From NCBI GenBank assembly GCA_963844575.1, contig CAWJOU010000005.1, positions 1,488,001 to 1,552,000 of the forward strand: a DNA stretch of 64,000 nt, written 5' to 3'. Both the position numbers and the translations under genes were made by a program. The stretch is from DASZUK01 sp963844575. Its GTDB lineage: Bacteria; Actinomycetota; Acidimicrobiia; Acidimicrobiales; RAAP-2. Positions 1-7,920 of the stretch are shown here, one piece after another; position 1 is the stretch's first letter; each line of letters starts with the position of its first letter. Below the pieces are notes generated by a model. That model was given only the letters and a program-made list of their open reading frames with translations, was not told the origin of the DNA and ran no database searches.

Positions 1-1
1 C

Positions 2-691
2 ACCGGGGCGACGAGCGAGGCGATGGGGTGGATCGCCCTGGCCGACCGGACGCACGCCGCGACCAATCCGAAGGCCTGGTTCTACGAGAAGCCGATCACG
101 ATGGACGACTACCTCGCCTCCCGGTGGATCGTCGAGCCGCTGCGGCTGCTCGACTGCTGCCAGGAGACCGACGGCGGCCAGGCCATCGTCGTCACCTCGC
201 TGGAGCGGGCCCGTGACCTCCCCAACCCGCCGGCGGTCATCCGGGCGGCGGCCCAGGGGTCGTGGCACGGGCAGGACATGATGACGTCGTACTACCGCGA
301 CGACATGACCGGGTTGCCCGAGATGGGGCTGGTCGCCCGCCAGCTGTACGAGGTCGCGGGCATCGGGCCGGCCGACATCCAGACCGCGGTCCTCTACGAC
401 GCGTTCACGCCGTTCGTCCTCTACACGATCGAGGAGCTCGGCTTCTGCGGCCAAGGCGAGGCGAAGGACTTCGTCCGCGACGGCAACATCCAGATGGGTG
501 GCGATCTGCCGATCAACACCCACGGCGGCCAGCTCGGCGAGGCCTACCTGCACGGGGTGAACGGCATCGCCGAGGCCGTCCGCCAGGTCCGGGGGACCGG
601 GGTCAACCAGGTGCCCGACGTCGAGCACGTCGTCGTCACGGCCGGCACCGGGGTGCCGACGAGCGGCATGATCCTGGGCGTCGACCGCTGA
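2..691 (+). CDS. ltp2: Ltp2-type thiolase-fold aldolase, 5' end outside the window
   Basis: C-terminal ~229 residues of a lipid-transfer/thiolase-fold protein. The frame is open to the window's left edge, and codons before the first ATG (position 23) match the paralogue downstream, so the gene starts outside. It closely resembles the 732-1928 product throughout, including the DCCQETDGGQ segment and the NTHGGQLGEAYLHG motif near the C-terminus. By family it matches mycobacterial Ltp2, which with a DUF35 partner (ChsH2) performs the retro-aldol cleavage that releases propionyl-CoA from the shortened steroid side chain. No DUF35 gene lies in this window; it may lie just upstream. Family assignment is firm, substrate is inferred. 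Confidence 0.87.
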   Translation, partial: TGATSEAMGWIALADRTHAATNPKAWFYEKPITMDDYLASRWIVEPLRLLDCCQETDGGQAIVVTSLERARDLPNPPAVIRAAAQGSWHGQDMMTSYYRDDMTGLPEMGLVARQLYEVAGIGPADIQTAVLYDAFTPFVLYTIEELGFCGQGEAKDFVRDGNIQMGGDLPINTHGGQLGEAYLHGVNGIAEAVRQVRGTGVNQVPDVEHVVVTAGTGVPTSGMILGVDR

Positions 692-731
692 GCGCCCGCC
701 CCATGACCGGCCACTCGAGCCCAGCCGTCCC

Positions 732-1928
732 GTGACCAGTCGCCCGACGACCGACCACGCCTTCACCGGCCGGGTGGCGATCACCGGTATCGGGGCCACC
801 GAGTTCTCCAAAGCGTCCGGCCGGTCCGAGCTGCGGCTGGCCACCGAGGCGGTCGACGCCGCCCTCCGGGACGCCGGGATCGAGCCGGCCGAGGTCGGCG
901 GCATGGTGACGTACAGCTCGGACACGAACCCGGACATCGACATCGCCCGGGCTCTCGGGATCGGCGAGCTGACGTTCTTCAGCCGCATCCACTACGGCGG
1001 CGGTGCGGGGGGCGCGACGGTCCAGCAGGCCGCCCTGGCCATCGCGGCCGGCGTCGCCGACGTCGTCGTCTGCTACCGGGCGTTCAACGAGCGGTCCGGC
1101 AACCGGTTCGGCGCCGGCGTGCAGGACCGCACGCCGATCGCCAACGGCGAGAACGCCCACTTCGCCTTCTACTCGCCCTTCGGGCTGCTCGCCCCGGCCC
1201 AGTGGGTGGCCATGGAGGCGCAGCGGTACCTGTACGCCACCGGCGCCACCAGCGAGGACCTCGGTCGGGTGTCGGTGGCCGACCGCAAGCACGCGGCGAC
1301 GAACCCGAAGGCGTGGTTCTACGAGAAGCCGATCACCCTCGCCGACCACCAGGCGAGCCGCTGGATCGTCGAGCCGCTGCACCTGCTCGACTGCTGCCAG
1401 GAGACCGACGGCGGCCAGGCCCTGGTGGTCACGTCGCTCGAACGGGCCCGCGACCTCCCGAACCCGCCGGCGGTCGTCCGGGCGGCCGCCCAGGGGTCCG
1501 GCGACGGCCAGGACATGATGACGTCGTACTACCGGGACGACATGACCGGGTTGCCCGAGATGGCGGTCGTCGCCCGCCAGCTCTGGGCCACGTCCGGGCT
1601 CGGCCCCGACGACATGCAGGCGGCGATCCTCTACGACCACTTCACGCCGTACGTCCTGTACCAGCTGGAGGAGCTCGGCTTCTGCGGCAAGGGCGAGGCC
1701 AAGGACTTCGTCCGCGACGGCAACATCGAGCTCGGCGGCCGCCTGCCGATCAACACCCACGGCGGCCAGCTCGGCGAGGGCTACCTGCACGGGATGAACG
1801 GCATCGCCGAAGGGGTCCGGCTCGTCCGCGGCACGTCGGTCAACCAGGTCCCGGACGTCGAGCACGTCGTCGTGACCGCCGGTACCGGCGTCCCGACGAG
1901 CGGCCTCGTTCTCGGCACCGACCGCTAG
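732..1928 (+). CDS. ltp2: Ltp2-type thiolase-fold aldolase, second tandem copy
   Basis: Full-length 398-residue thiolase-superfamily protein of the Ltp2 branch. The N-terminal GIGATEFSK.SGRSELRLA segment and ELTFF..IHYGGGA near residue 87 agree with mycobacterial Ltp2 as I remember it. The thiolase nucleophilic cysteine position is Gly/Ala-rich, as expected for the retro-aldolase branch rather than a true thiolase. The HGGQLGEGYLHG motif is near residue 342; family work implicates tyrosines, and the Tyr there is a candidate. It starts with GTG 41 bases after the first copy, in the same direction, and the two are clearly duplicates. Expected role: retro-aldol cleavage of a steroid C17 side-chain CoA thioester together with a DUF35 protein. 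Duplication may give two substrate specificities (inference). Confidence 0.9.
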   Translation: MTSRPTTDHAFTGRVAITGIGATEFSKASGRSELRLATEAVDAALRDAGIEPAEVGGMVTYSSDTNPDIDIARALGIGELTFFSRIHYGGGAGGATVQQAALAIAAGVADVVVCYRAFNERSGNRFGAGVQDRTPIANGENAHFAFYSPFGLLAPAQWVAMEAQRYLYATGATSEDLGRVSVADRKHAATNPKAWFYEKPITLADHQASRWIVEPLHLLDCCQETDGGQALVVTSLERARDLPNPPAVVRAAAQGSGDGQDMMTSYYRDDMTGLPEMAVVARQLWATSGLGPDDMQAAILYDHFTPYVLYQLEELGFCGKGEAKDFVRDGNIELGGRLPINTHGGQLGEGYLHGMNGIAEGVRLVRGTSVNQVPDVEHVVVTAGTGVPTSGLVLGTDR

Positions 1929-1997
1929 CCGCCGCGTCCCAGCCACCGTCGGGCTCAGCGATCGTCCGGGCCGCTCCCATCTGCTTTGATCGGCAGG

Positions 1998-2897
1998 ATG
2001 GACGGCGGCGGCGTACGAGTGGCACGGACCGTCGTCGCCTGGGTGGCCGCGATCGTCACGGCGGTCCTCCTCCCCCTCGCCGTGACCGCCCACTGGGCCC
2101 ACCGTTCGCTGACCGACACCGACCGGTTCGTCGCCACGATGGCGCCGCTGGCCCACGACCGGCCGTTCACCGACGAGCTCGCCGACAAGCTGACCGACCG
2201 CGTCTACCGGGACCTGCCGGCTTCGGCGCAGTCGGCGGCGCTGGCCACAACGGCCCGGGAGACCCTCCGCCAGGCGTTGGCCGAGCGGATGGCCGAACCG
2301 TCGTTCCAGACCACCTGGAACCGGGCCACCCGGAGCGCCCAGAAGGGCGCGGTGCAGGTCTTCACCGGTCCGGCCGCTGACGATCGCGGGGCCGTCGTCG
2401 TCGACCTGACGCCGGTCGTGGTCACAGTGGTCGACGGCGTCCACGACCCGCAGCTGGCCCCGCTGGTCCCGGCCGTGGCGACAACGATCCGGCGGCAGCG
2501 GATCACGGTGACGCTGCTCACGGCCGCCCAGCTGCGCGAGGGCCGGACGGTCTTCGCCGAGGTCGTCGGGGCCGAGTGGCCGTTGTGGGTCGGCGCGATC
2601 GTGGCCGCCGCCGTCGCGCTGGTCGTCGCGCCCCGGCGCTGGCGGGTGCTGTTCGGCGCGGCGGTCGCCACGGTCGCGATGACCGCGCTGGCCTTCGGCG
2701 CGCTGGCCGTCGCCCGGGCCGCCGCGGTCGATCGGGCCACCCGCCTCGGTCTCGACCAGACGCTGTCCGGCAACGTCTTCGACGTCCTCGACCGTTACCT
2801 CCGGCTCGACCTCACGATCGCCCTCGTCGTCGCGGCGGCCGTCGCGGTCGCCGTCGGCGCGGGTGCCCTCGTCCGGTCCCGTCAGATCGGTCGCTAG
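1998..2897 (+). CDS. Membrane protein with four predicted membrane segments
   Basis: About 299 residues. One hydrophobic helix follows the N-terminus, then a soluble stretch of ~150 residues rich in Asp, Thr and Arg, then three hydrophobic segments in the last 120 residues. The soluble part with TDRFV.TMAPLA..PF near the first helix resembles uncharacterised actinobacterial membrane proteins; no catalytic motif is visible. A TTG 12 bases upstream (1986) is an alternative start, but ATG 1998 is preferred. Its stop shares a CTAG with the stop of the convergent PIN gene, so the two genes end on the same four bases. Function unknown. Confidence 0.75.
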   Translation: MDGGGVRVARTVVAWVAAIVTAVLLPLAVTAHWAHRSLTDTDRFVATMAPLAHDRPFTDELADKLTDRVYRDLPASAQSAALATTARETLRQALAERMAEPSFQTTWNRATRSAQKGAVQVFTGPAADDRGAVVVDLTPVVVTVVDGVHDPQLAPLVPAVATTIRRQRITVTLLTAAQLREGRTVFAEVVGAEWPLWVGAIVAAAVALVVAPRRWRVLFGAAVATVAMTALAFGALAVARAAAVDRATRLGLDQTLSGNVFDVLDRYLRLDLTIALVVAAAVAVAVGAGALVRSRQIGR

Positions 2898-3298
2898 CCG
2901 CTCCGGGGCCGGACCTCGACGAACCCGGCGGCCGAGAAGTCCCCGTCGAAGGCCAGTGCTTCGGTCATCCCCCGCCGACGCATGACGGCGAAGCTGGTGG
3001 CGTCGACGAACGAGTACTCCCGTTCGTCGTGGCGCCGCAGCCAGTGCCACGCCTCGTCCTCGGTGCCCGGCGGGACATGGACGACGTCTACTGCGTCGGA
3101 CCGTTCGATGAGCTCGCAGGCCCGGCTCGCCGTTCCGTGGCCGTCCCGGCGCCGGAGGAACGTCCAGACCTCCCCGAGGACGTGGTTGCTGACGAGCAGT
3201 GGCTCGTCCCGCTGGGTCCACAGGAGTCCCGCCGCTTCGTGGCGGTGGTCTCGCCGCAGCGCGAGGGCCACCCAGAAGCTCGTGTCGGCGAACCTCAC
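2894..3298 (-). CDS. PIN-domain toxin (VapC-like)
   Basis: 134-residue single PIN domain. Acidic residues expected for a metal-dependent ribonuclease are present: D5 in RFADTSFW, a Glu in LGEVW near residue 43, and Asp residues in SFVDATSF and AFDGDF near the C-terminus. VapC-like PIN toxins cleave RNA, often tRNA or rRNA, and are held inactive by a co-expressed antitoxin. The GTG start overlaps the antitoxin stop by four bases (GTGA), typical of a translationally coupled toxin-antitoxin operon. Target RNA unknown. It lies just downstream of the FadD17-like gene on the same strand. Confidence 0.85.
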   Translation of the reverse strand: MRFADTSFWVALALRRDHRHEAAGLLWTQRDEPLLVSNHVLGEVWTFLRRRDGHGTASRACELIERSDAVDVVHVPPGTEDEAWHWLRRHDEREYSFVDATSFAVMRRRGMTEALAFDGDFSAAGFVEVRPRSG

Positions 3299-3507
3299 CC
3301 GCCGTAGACGACGGCGTCGATGTCGTCAGCCGGTTCGGCGTCGGACAGGCCGACCAGGTCGTCGACGGGGTCCGAGCGCTCCGCCGGCCCGAGCTCGGCG
3401 AGCAGGCTCTGGCGGATCAGGGCGGCCTTGGAGACCTGGCGTCGGCGGGCCTCCCGCTCCGCCCGGCGGTCGAGCTCGTCGTCGATGTAGATGTTGATCC
3501 GGCGCAC
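3295..3507 (-). CDS. Ribbon-helix-helix antitoxin (VapB-like)
   Basis: About 70 residues. The N-terminal RRINIYIDDELDRR strand followed by two helices (..SKAALIRQSLLAEL) is a classic ribbon-helix-helix DNA-binding fold; the acidic C-terminus (DPVDDLVGL.DAEPADDIDAVV) would wrap the PIN toxin. I place the start at GTG 3507 rather than GTG 3522 because a TATATT -10 element sits six bases upstream, which fits a leaderless transcript. Autoregulation is expected: a TATACA/TGTATA inverted repeat lies over the promoter. First gene of a two-gene operon with the PIN toxin. Confidence 0.82.
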   Translation of the reverse strand: MRRINIYIDDELDRRAEREARRRQVSKAALIRQSLLAELGPAERSDPVDDLVGLSDAEPADDIDAVVYGG

Positions 3508-3515
3508 GACTCCAA

Positions 3516-3545
3516 TATACACACCATCGAAGAAAGTGATGTATA
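3516..3545. promoter_or_regulatory. Inverted repeat over the antitoxin promoter
   Basis: TATACA (3516-3521) and TGTATA (3540-3545) form perfect six-base arms separated by 18 bases. The left arm overlaps the predicted -10 element (TATATT on the minus strand). Position and symmetry suit an autoregulatory operator of the RHH antitoxin; that role is inferred. Confidence 0.5.
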
Positions 3546-3558
3546 CGGGGCGTTGCCG

Positions 3559-5259
3559 TCAGACCGGCCGGTCGGCGACCGCGGCGTCGAGGTCGGCCGC
3601 GGCCGCGTCGTCGAGGGCCACGTAGCCGCCGCCGCGCTCGGGCCGCCACCAGATCGGGTCGGCCGTGCGCCAGCGCTCGGCCCGGATCGTCCGCTTGAGC
3701 ACCTTGTTCGTCGCCGTCGTCGGGAGATGCTCGGCTACCCGGACGAACCGCGGCGCCCACTTCGTCCCGAGGTCGTCCTGGGCGGCCAGGAAGTCGGCGA
3801 ACGCGGCCGGGTCGAACGTCGTGCCCGGCCGGAGCTCGACGGCCGCCATGACCTGGTCGCCGACCACCGGGTCCGGCACCGCGTAGACCGCGGCGAGGAC
3901 GACGTCGGGGTGGCGCTCCACGATCCGCTCGACCGGGGCGGACGCGAAGTTCTCGCCGTCGACCCGCAGCCAGTCGTGGTCGCGGCCGGCGAAGTAGAAG
4001 AACCCGGCCTCGTCCCGGTAGGCGAGGTCGCCGGTCCAGTACCAGCCTTCACGCAGCCGGGCCGCCTCTGCCTCGTCGTTGTGCCAGTAGCCCTCGAACC
4101 CGGCCCCGCCGGCCTTACTGACGAGCTCGCCGATCGCCGCCTCGCCATTGACGAGCCGGCCGTGCTCGTCGAAGCGGGCCGGTGGGCACTCCTCGCCAGT
4201 CTCGGCCGAGAGCACGACCGTGCCCGCCGGGGCCCGGCCGAGCGCGCCGGCCGGCGTGTCCGGCGTCCGCTGCACCGTCGCCCCGCCCTCCGTCGATCCG
4301 TACGCATCGGTCACCGCGCAGCCGAACCGCGCCGTGAACCGGGCGACGTCGGCGCTGGCGCCCTCGTTGCCGAACGCTCGGACGAGCGGGTTGTCGGCAT
4401 CGTCCGGCCGTTCCGGCGTGGCGAGCACGTAGGCCAGCGGCTTGCCGACGTAGTTGAAGTACGTCGCGCCGAACCGGCGGACGTCCGGCAGGAAGCCCGA
4501 CGCCGAGAACCGGCCGTCGCTCGGCAGCGCGGCCACCGCCCCGGCGGCCAGCGCCGGCCCCCACCCGGCCATCAGCGCGTTCGAGTGGAACAGCGGCATC
4601 GACAGGTAGCAGACGTCGTCCGCGGTGAGCCCGAACATCTGGGCGACGACCGTCCCGATGCGGGCCAGCCGGCCCTGCGTGCACCGGCACGCCTTCGGCG
4701 CCCCCGACGTGCCCGACGTGAACAGCAGGTAGCCGAGGCTCTCCGGGGTGACCCCGCCGGCCGCCGGCTCCGGCGGATCGACGCCACCGAACGGCGCCAG
4801 CGCGGCCTCGCCGGACGGGTCGTCGACCACGACCACCCGGTCGCTTCCCGTCGATGCGACGCCGAGGGCGCCGCCAAGTGTCCGGCCGTCGACCAGCCGG
4901 AGCTGCTCGGTCGACGTCACGAGCAGCTGGCACTCCGTATGTGACAGGTCGCGGGCCAGCTCGTCGCCCCGGTGCGTCGGGTTCCCGCCGACGACGACCG
5001 CGCCGGCCAGCGCGGCGGCCTGCAGCCAGAAGACGTGCTCCGCCACGTTGTCGAGCAGCAGCGCCACGTGGAACGGCCCCGGCCGCCGCCGCTCGGCCAG
5101 CCACGCGGCGCGGACCGCGGCCTCGGCGACGACCGCGGCGTGCGTGTACGTGCGGTCGGCCGTCGCCAGCCCCGGCCGGTCGTCGCCGGCCCGGCGCAGG
5201 ACCAGCTCGGCGACGGTCTCTGGTGCGGGCGTCTCCGGAGCGGTCTCGGCTGGGGCCAC
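3559..5259 (-). CDS. fadD17: FadD17-like acyl-CoA synthetase
   Basis: 566-residue ANL-superfamily adenylating enzyme: fatty or steroid acid + ATP + CoA to acyl-CoA. Visible motifs: P-loop FTSGTSGAPK near residue 177, YGSTEGG near 318, YWTGDLAYRDE near 408, GRDHDWLRVDGEN, and the catalytic lysine region NKVLKR near 517. The run DDVCYLSMPLFHSNA and the segment RRFGATYFNYVGKPL match mycobacterial FadD17, encoded in the cholesterol/KstR gene region of M. tuberculosis. GTG start. Divergent from the F420-type oxidoreductase, with an exact KstR-type operator between them. Symbol by similarity; substrate is inferred to be a steroid side-chain acid. Confidence 0.85.
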   Translation of the reverse strand: MAPAETAPETPAPETVAELVLRRAGDDRPGLATADRTYTHAAVVAEAAVRAAWLAERRRPGPFHVALLLDNVAEHVFWLQAAALAGAVVVGGNPTHRGDELARDLSHTECQLLVTSTEQLRLVDGRTLGGALGVASTGSDRVVVVDDPSGEAALAPFGGVDPPEPAAGGVTPESLGYLLFTSGTSGAPKACRCTQGRLARIGTVVAQMFGLTADDVCYLSMPLFHSNALMAGWGPALAAGAVAALPSDGRFSASGFLPDVRRFGATYFNYVGKPLAYVLATPERPDDADNPLVRAFGNEGASADVARFTARFGCAVTDAYGSTEGGATVQRTPDTPAGALGRAPAGTVVLSAETGEECPPARFDEHGRLVNGEAAIGELVSKAGGAGFEGYWHNDEAEAARLREGWYWTGDLAYRDEAGFFYFAGRDHDWLRVDGENFASAPVERIVERHPDVVLAAVYAVPDPVVGDQVMAAVELRPGTTFDPAAFADFLAAQDDLGTKWAPRFVRVAEHLPTTATNKVLKRTIRAERWRTADPIWWRPERGGGYVALDDAAAADLDAAVADRPV

Positions 5260-5337
5260 GGGTTACCTCGGATCGTCGTCGGCCGGCGACACCGTACAGG
5301 GTTGCACCGGCGTGAACAGGGCGGGAGCAGTCATTTC

Positions 5338-5351
5338 TGGAACACGTTGCA
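5338..5351. promoter_or_regulatory. KstR-type operator
   Basis: T-GG-AAC-AC-GTT-GC-A is an exact match to TnnAACnnGTTnnA, the motif published for the TetR-family cholesterol-catabolism repressor KstR. It lies in the 175-base divergent gap between the FadD17-like gene and the F420-type oxidoreductase, 83 bases from the oxidoreductase start. A second symmetry (AACACG 5341-5346, CGTGTT 5365-5370) partly overlaps it. Confidence 0.65.
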
Positions 5352-5434
5352 ATTTAGCCGACGCCGTGTTACCGTCGCCGCCAGAGCCTCCGGGGTGTCC
5401 CGGAGCGCGCGGAGCGAGAGGAACCCTCAGCGCC

Positions 5435-6574
5435 ATGGAGTTCGGGATCTTCAACGCCATCAGCATCCTGCCCCGCTACCGCGAGGCCCACGGTGCCGCG
5501 GCCGAGCACGACCGGATGATGGACGAGGTGGCCTTCATCGAGGCTGCCGACGCGGCCGGCATCAAGTACACCTGGGCCTCCGAGCATCACTTCCTGACCG
5601 ACTACTCGCACCTCTCCGACAGCGAGTCGTTCCTGGCGTTCTGCGCGGCTCGGACCAAAAACATCCACATCGGCTCCGGCATCTTCAACATCACGCCGCC
5701 GGCCAACCACCCGGTCCGGATCGCCGAGCGCGTCGCCATGCTCGACCACCTCTCCGAGGGCCGCTTCGAGTTCGGTACCGGCCGTGGCTCGTCGACCACC
5801 GAGCAGCGCGGCTTCGGCATCACCGACCCCGAGATCACCCGGGAGATGGTCGCCGAGACGCTGCCGCAGATCGTCCGCATGTGGAAGGACGACGACTACC
5901 CGGCCTACGACGGCCAGTTCTTCTCGATGCCGCAGCGCAACGTCCTACCGAAGCCGTACACCCAGCCGCACCCGCCGATCTGGATGGCCGCCGGCAGCCC
6001 GAGCACGTTCGAGCTGGCGGCCAAGCTCGGTGTCGGCGTCCTCTGCTTCGCCTTCACCCCGCCGCAGGTCCTGACCCCGCTCATCGCCAAGTACAAGGAG
6101 ATGATCCAGGACTGCACCGACCCGGTCGGCGCGTACATCAACAACAACGTGATGATCACCACCCAGATGATCTGCATGGAGGACGGCCAGAAGGCTCGCC
6201 AGGCGATGTTGACCGCCGACTCGAACTACCACCTGAGCCTCGTCTTCCGGTACCTCGACACCTTCCCGAAGCCCAAGGGCATTCCCGACTGGCCCGAGGT
6301 CATCCCCGCGGCCACGCCCGAGCAGGTCGAGATGATGATCGACAGCGGTGCCGTCGCCGTCGGCGACCCCGACGAGTGCGTCCGCGCCGTCCAGACGTTC
6401 GTCGACACCGGCGCCGACCAGCTCGCCTTCGGCATGCTGTCGTCGTCGATCGAGCGGGACGTCTGCCTCGAGGCCGTCGAGACCTTCGGCAAGCACGTCC
6501 TGCCGCAGTTCGACAAGGACCCCGTCCACTCGACGACCCGCCAGCGCGAGGAGCAGCTCGGCAAAAAGGGCTGA
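5435..6574 (+). CDS. LLM-class (F420-type) flavin/deazaflavin oxidoreductase
   Basis: 379 residues of the bacterial luciferase-like monooxygenase fold, starting MEFGIFN. The substrate/cofactor region WASEHHFL near residue 50, the TGRGSSTTEQRGFG segment and PPIWMAAGSP are typical of actinobacterial family members. ATG 5435 is preceded by a purine-rich GAGAGGAA; the open frame extends upstream but has no coding character there. Related genes occur in the mycobacterial cholesterol locus (Rv3520c type). Divergent from the FadD17-like gene, sharing the KstR-type operator, so co-regulation is likely. F420 versus FMN use cannot be decided from sequence alone. Confidence 0.82.
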   Translation: MEFGIFNAISILPRYREAHGAAAEHDRMMDEVAFIEAADAAGIKYTWASEHHFLTDYSHLSDSESFLAFCAARTKNIHIGSGIFNITPPANHPVRIAERVAMLDHLSEGRFEFGTGRGSSTTEQRGFGITDPEITREMVAETLPQIVRMWKDDDYPAYDGQFFSMPQRNVLPKPYTQPHPPIWMAAGSPSTFELAAKLGVGVLCFAFTPPQVLTPLIAKYKEMIQDCTDPVGAYINNNVMITTQMICMEDGQKARQAMLTADSNYHLSLVFRYLDTFPKPKGIPDWPEVIPAATPEQVEMMIDSGAVAVGDPDECVRAVQTFVDTGADQLAFGMLSSSIERDVCLEAVETFGKHVLPQFDKDPVHSTTRQREEQLGKKG

Positions 6575-6700
6575 GCCCGGCCGGCCGGCCATCGGGGAGC
6601 CGGTCGTTCCGTGGCTACCCGAATACAAGAGTTTTGCCGTTCGGCTTGGATGGACCCTCGCCATAGGCGGTGAAGGGGTTGGAATTGGCCGATTGAAATG

Positions 6701-6723
6701 TTAGTCATTATGGCTTAGACTAA
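6701..6723. promoter_or_regulatory. AT-rich inverted repeat and promoter before the Fic gene
   Basis: TTAGTC (6701-6706) and GACTAA (6718-6723) are perfect arms around an 11-base spacer, in a conspicuously AT-rich patch of an otherwise GC-rich window. TAATAT (6721-6726) is a possible -10 element but is very close to the annotated GTG, so either the start is further downstream or this is purely an operator. Confidence 0.4.
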
Positions 6724-6728
6724 TATTT

Positions 6729-7901
6729 GTGGATGCGGACCGACTTGTGGCCAGCCCGGTTGGGCAACTGGTACCGGTCCAGGGCACTGACCTCCGGTAT
6801 GGGCCCTATGCCGCTTTCGCCTTCTTTCCGGCGCCGCTACCTGAAAGCCTCGACCTGTCGATGGCGACCATCAACGAGGTGGCGCGGGCGTCGAGCTCCC
6901 TGGCCCGACTCGACCAAGCGTGCGAGCAGCTGAAGGAACCAGGGCTCCTGATCCGGCCGGCCCTCTACCGAGAGGCGTTGGACACGTCGGCCCTCGAAGG
7001 AACGTACGGTCAGTTGACCGAGATTCTGGAGGCGGAGCTTCCGGGCGCGCACTTCCGCTCGCCGGAGACGCGCGAGATCGTCGGCTACGTGAACGCGGCA
7101 CTCAACTCGTTCGAATCCGTTCCGGCCTCGCCGGTGTCGACCGGACTGCTGAGCGAAGCCCAGGCGACGATGTTCCACGGAGCGGACCATCCGCCGAGGG
7201 ACGTCGGCAAGGTCCGGGAGCACCAGGTCTGGATCGGACCACCGGGCCAGTCGATCCTGGAAGCTCGGTTCATCCCGCTACCCGGTGACGACCGGCTGAA
7301 GGCGTCACTGGAAGCGTGCATCGAGTGGATCGAGGCGGACAATGACTGGCCGCCCGTCCTCCGGGCCGCCCTGGCGCACTACCAGTTCGAGGCGCTCCAC
7401 CCCTTCGGGGACGGGAACGGGCGGATCGGACGGCTGCTCATCGTCCTTCAGCTACTGAGGACCGGAGCGATCCGGTACCCGGCGGTGACCGTGTCACCGT
7501 GGTTGTTGCGGCATCGCGAGGACTACCAGGACCAGCTGCTCCGGTTGAGCTGCACCGGCGACTGGAACCCTTGGGTCCAGTTCTTCTGCCGCGGCATCGT
7601 CGCCCAGTGCGACGCCGTCATCGCCGGTGCCGTGAAGCTCACGGAGTGGCTGGCCGAAGCCCGTGACCGGATCAACCAGCACCGTTGGTCGGGCGTGATC
7701 TACGACGTGCTCACCGACTTGACCCAGTGGCCGGTTACCTCGGTCGCGGCGATCGCGATGCGGCACCGGAAGACGTCGACCGCCGCCTCCAACATCGTGA
7801 GCCACCTGACCGACATCGGCCTGCTGGAGGAGATGACCGGGAGGAGCTACGGGCGTGTCTTCGGCGCCACCGGGGTCATGAGGATCGTCGACGATATGTA
7901 G
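6729..7901 (+). CDS. Fic-domain protein with N-terminal inhibitory helix (AMPylase-type)
   Basis: 390 residues. The canonical Fic motif HPFGDGNGRIGR near residue 225 has the catalytic His and the acidic/Asn/Arg phosphate-binding residues, so transferase activity (usually AMPylation of a protein hydroxyl) is expected. TSALEG near residue 85 matches the (S/T)xxxE(G/N) inhibitory motif and precedes the Fic core, which makes this an N-terminally self-inhibited (class II) Fic. The last ~70 residues look like a winged helix (TSVAAIAMRHRKTSTAASNIVSHL), suggesting DNA binding. GTG start, uncertain. No separate antitoxin is needed or visible. Target unknown. Confidence 0.87.
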   Translation: MDADRLVASPVGQLVPVQGTDLRYGPYAAFAFFPAPLPESLDLSMATINEVARASSSLARLDQACEQLKEPGLLIRPALYREALDTSALEGTYGQLTEILEAELPGAHFRSPETREIVGYVNAALNSFESVPASPVSTGLLSEAQATMFHGADHPPRDVGKVREHQVWIGPPGQSILEARFIPLPGDDRLKASLEACIEWIEADNDWPPVLRAALAHYQFEALHPFGDGNGRIGRLLIVLQLLRTGAIRYPAVTVSPWLLRHREDYQDQLLRLSCTGDWNPWVQFFCRGIVAQCDAVIAGAVKLTEWLAEARDRINQHRWSGVIYDVLTDLTQWPVTSVAAIAMRHRKTSTAASNIVSHLTDIGLLEEMTGRSYGRVFGATGVMRIVDDM

Positions 7902-7920
7902 AGGCCGGTACGCTCCGGCC

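Noticed and set aside
636..3221. Very long minus-strand reading frame (861 codons) across the Ltp2 and membrane-protein genes
   Set aside because: Low-complexity Arg/Gly/Pro composition, antisense to well-supported genes; a GC-codon shadow.
4748..5434. Longer start for the F420-type oxidoreductase
   Set aside because: The extension is antisense to the FadD17-like gene and non-coding; the domain begins at ATG 5435 with an RBS.
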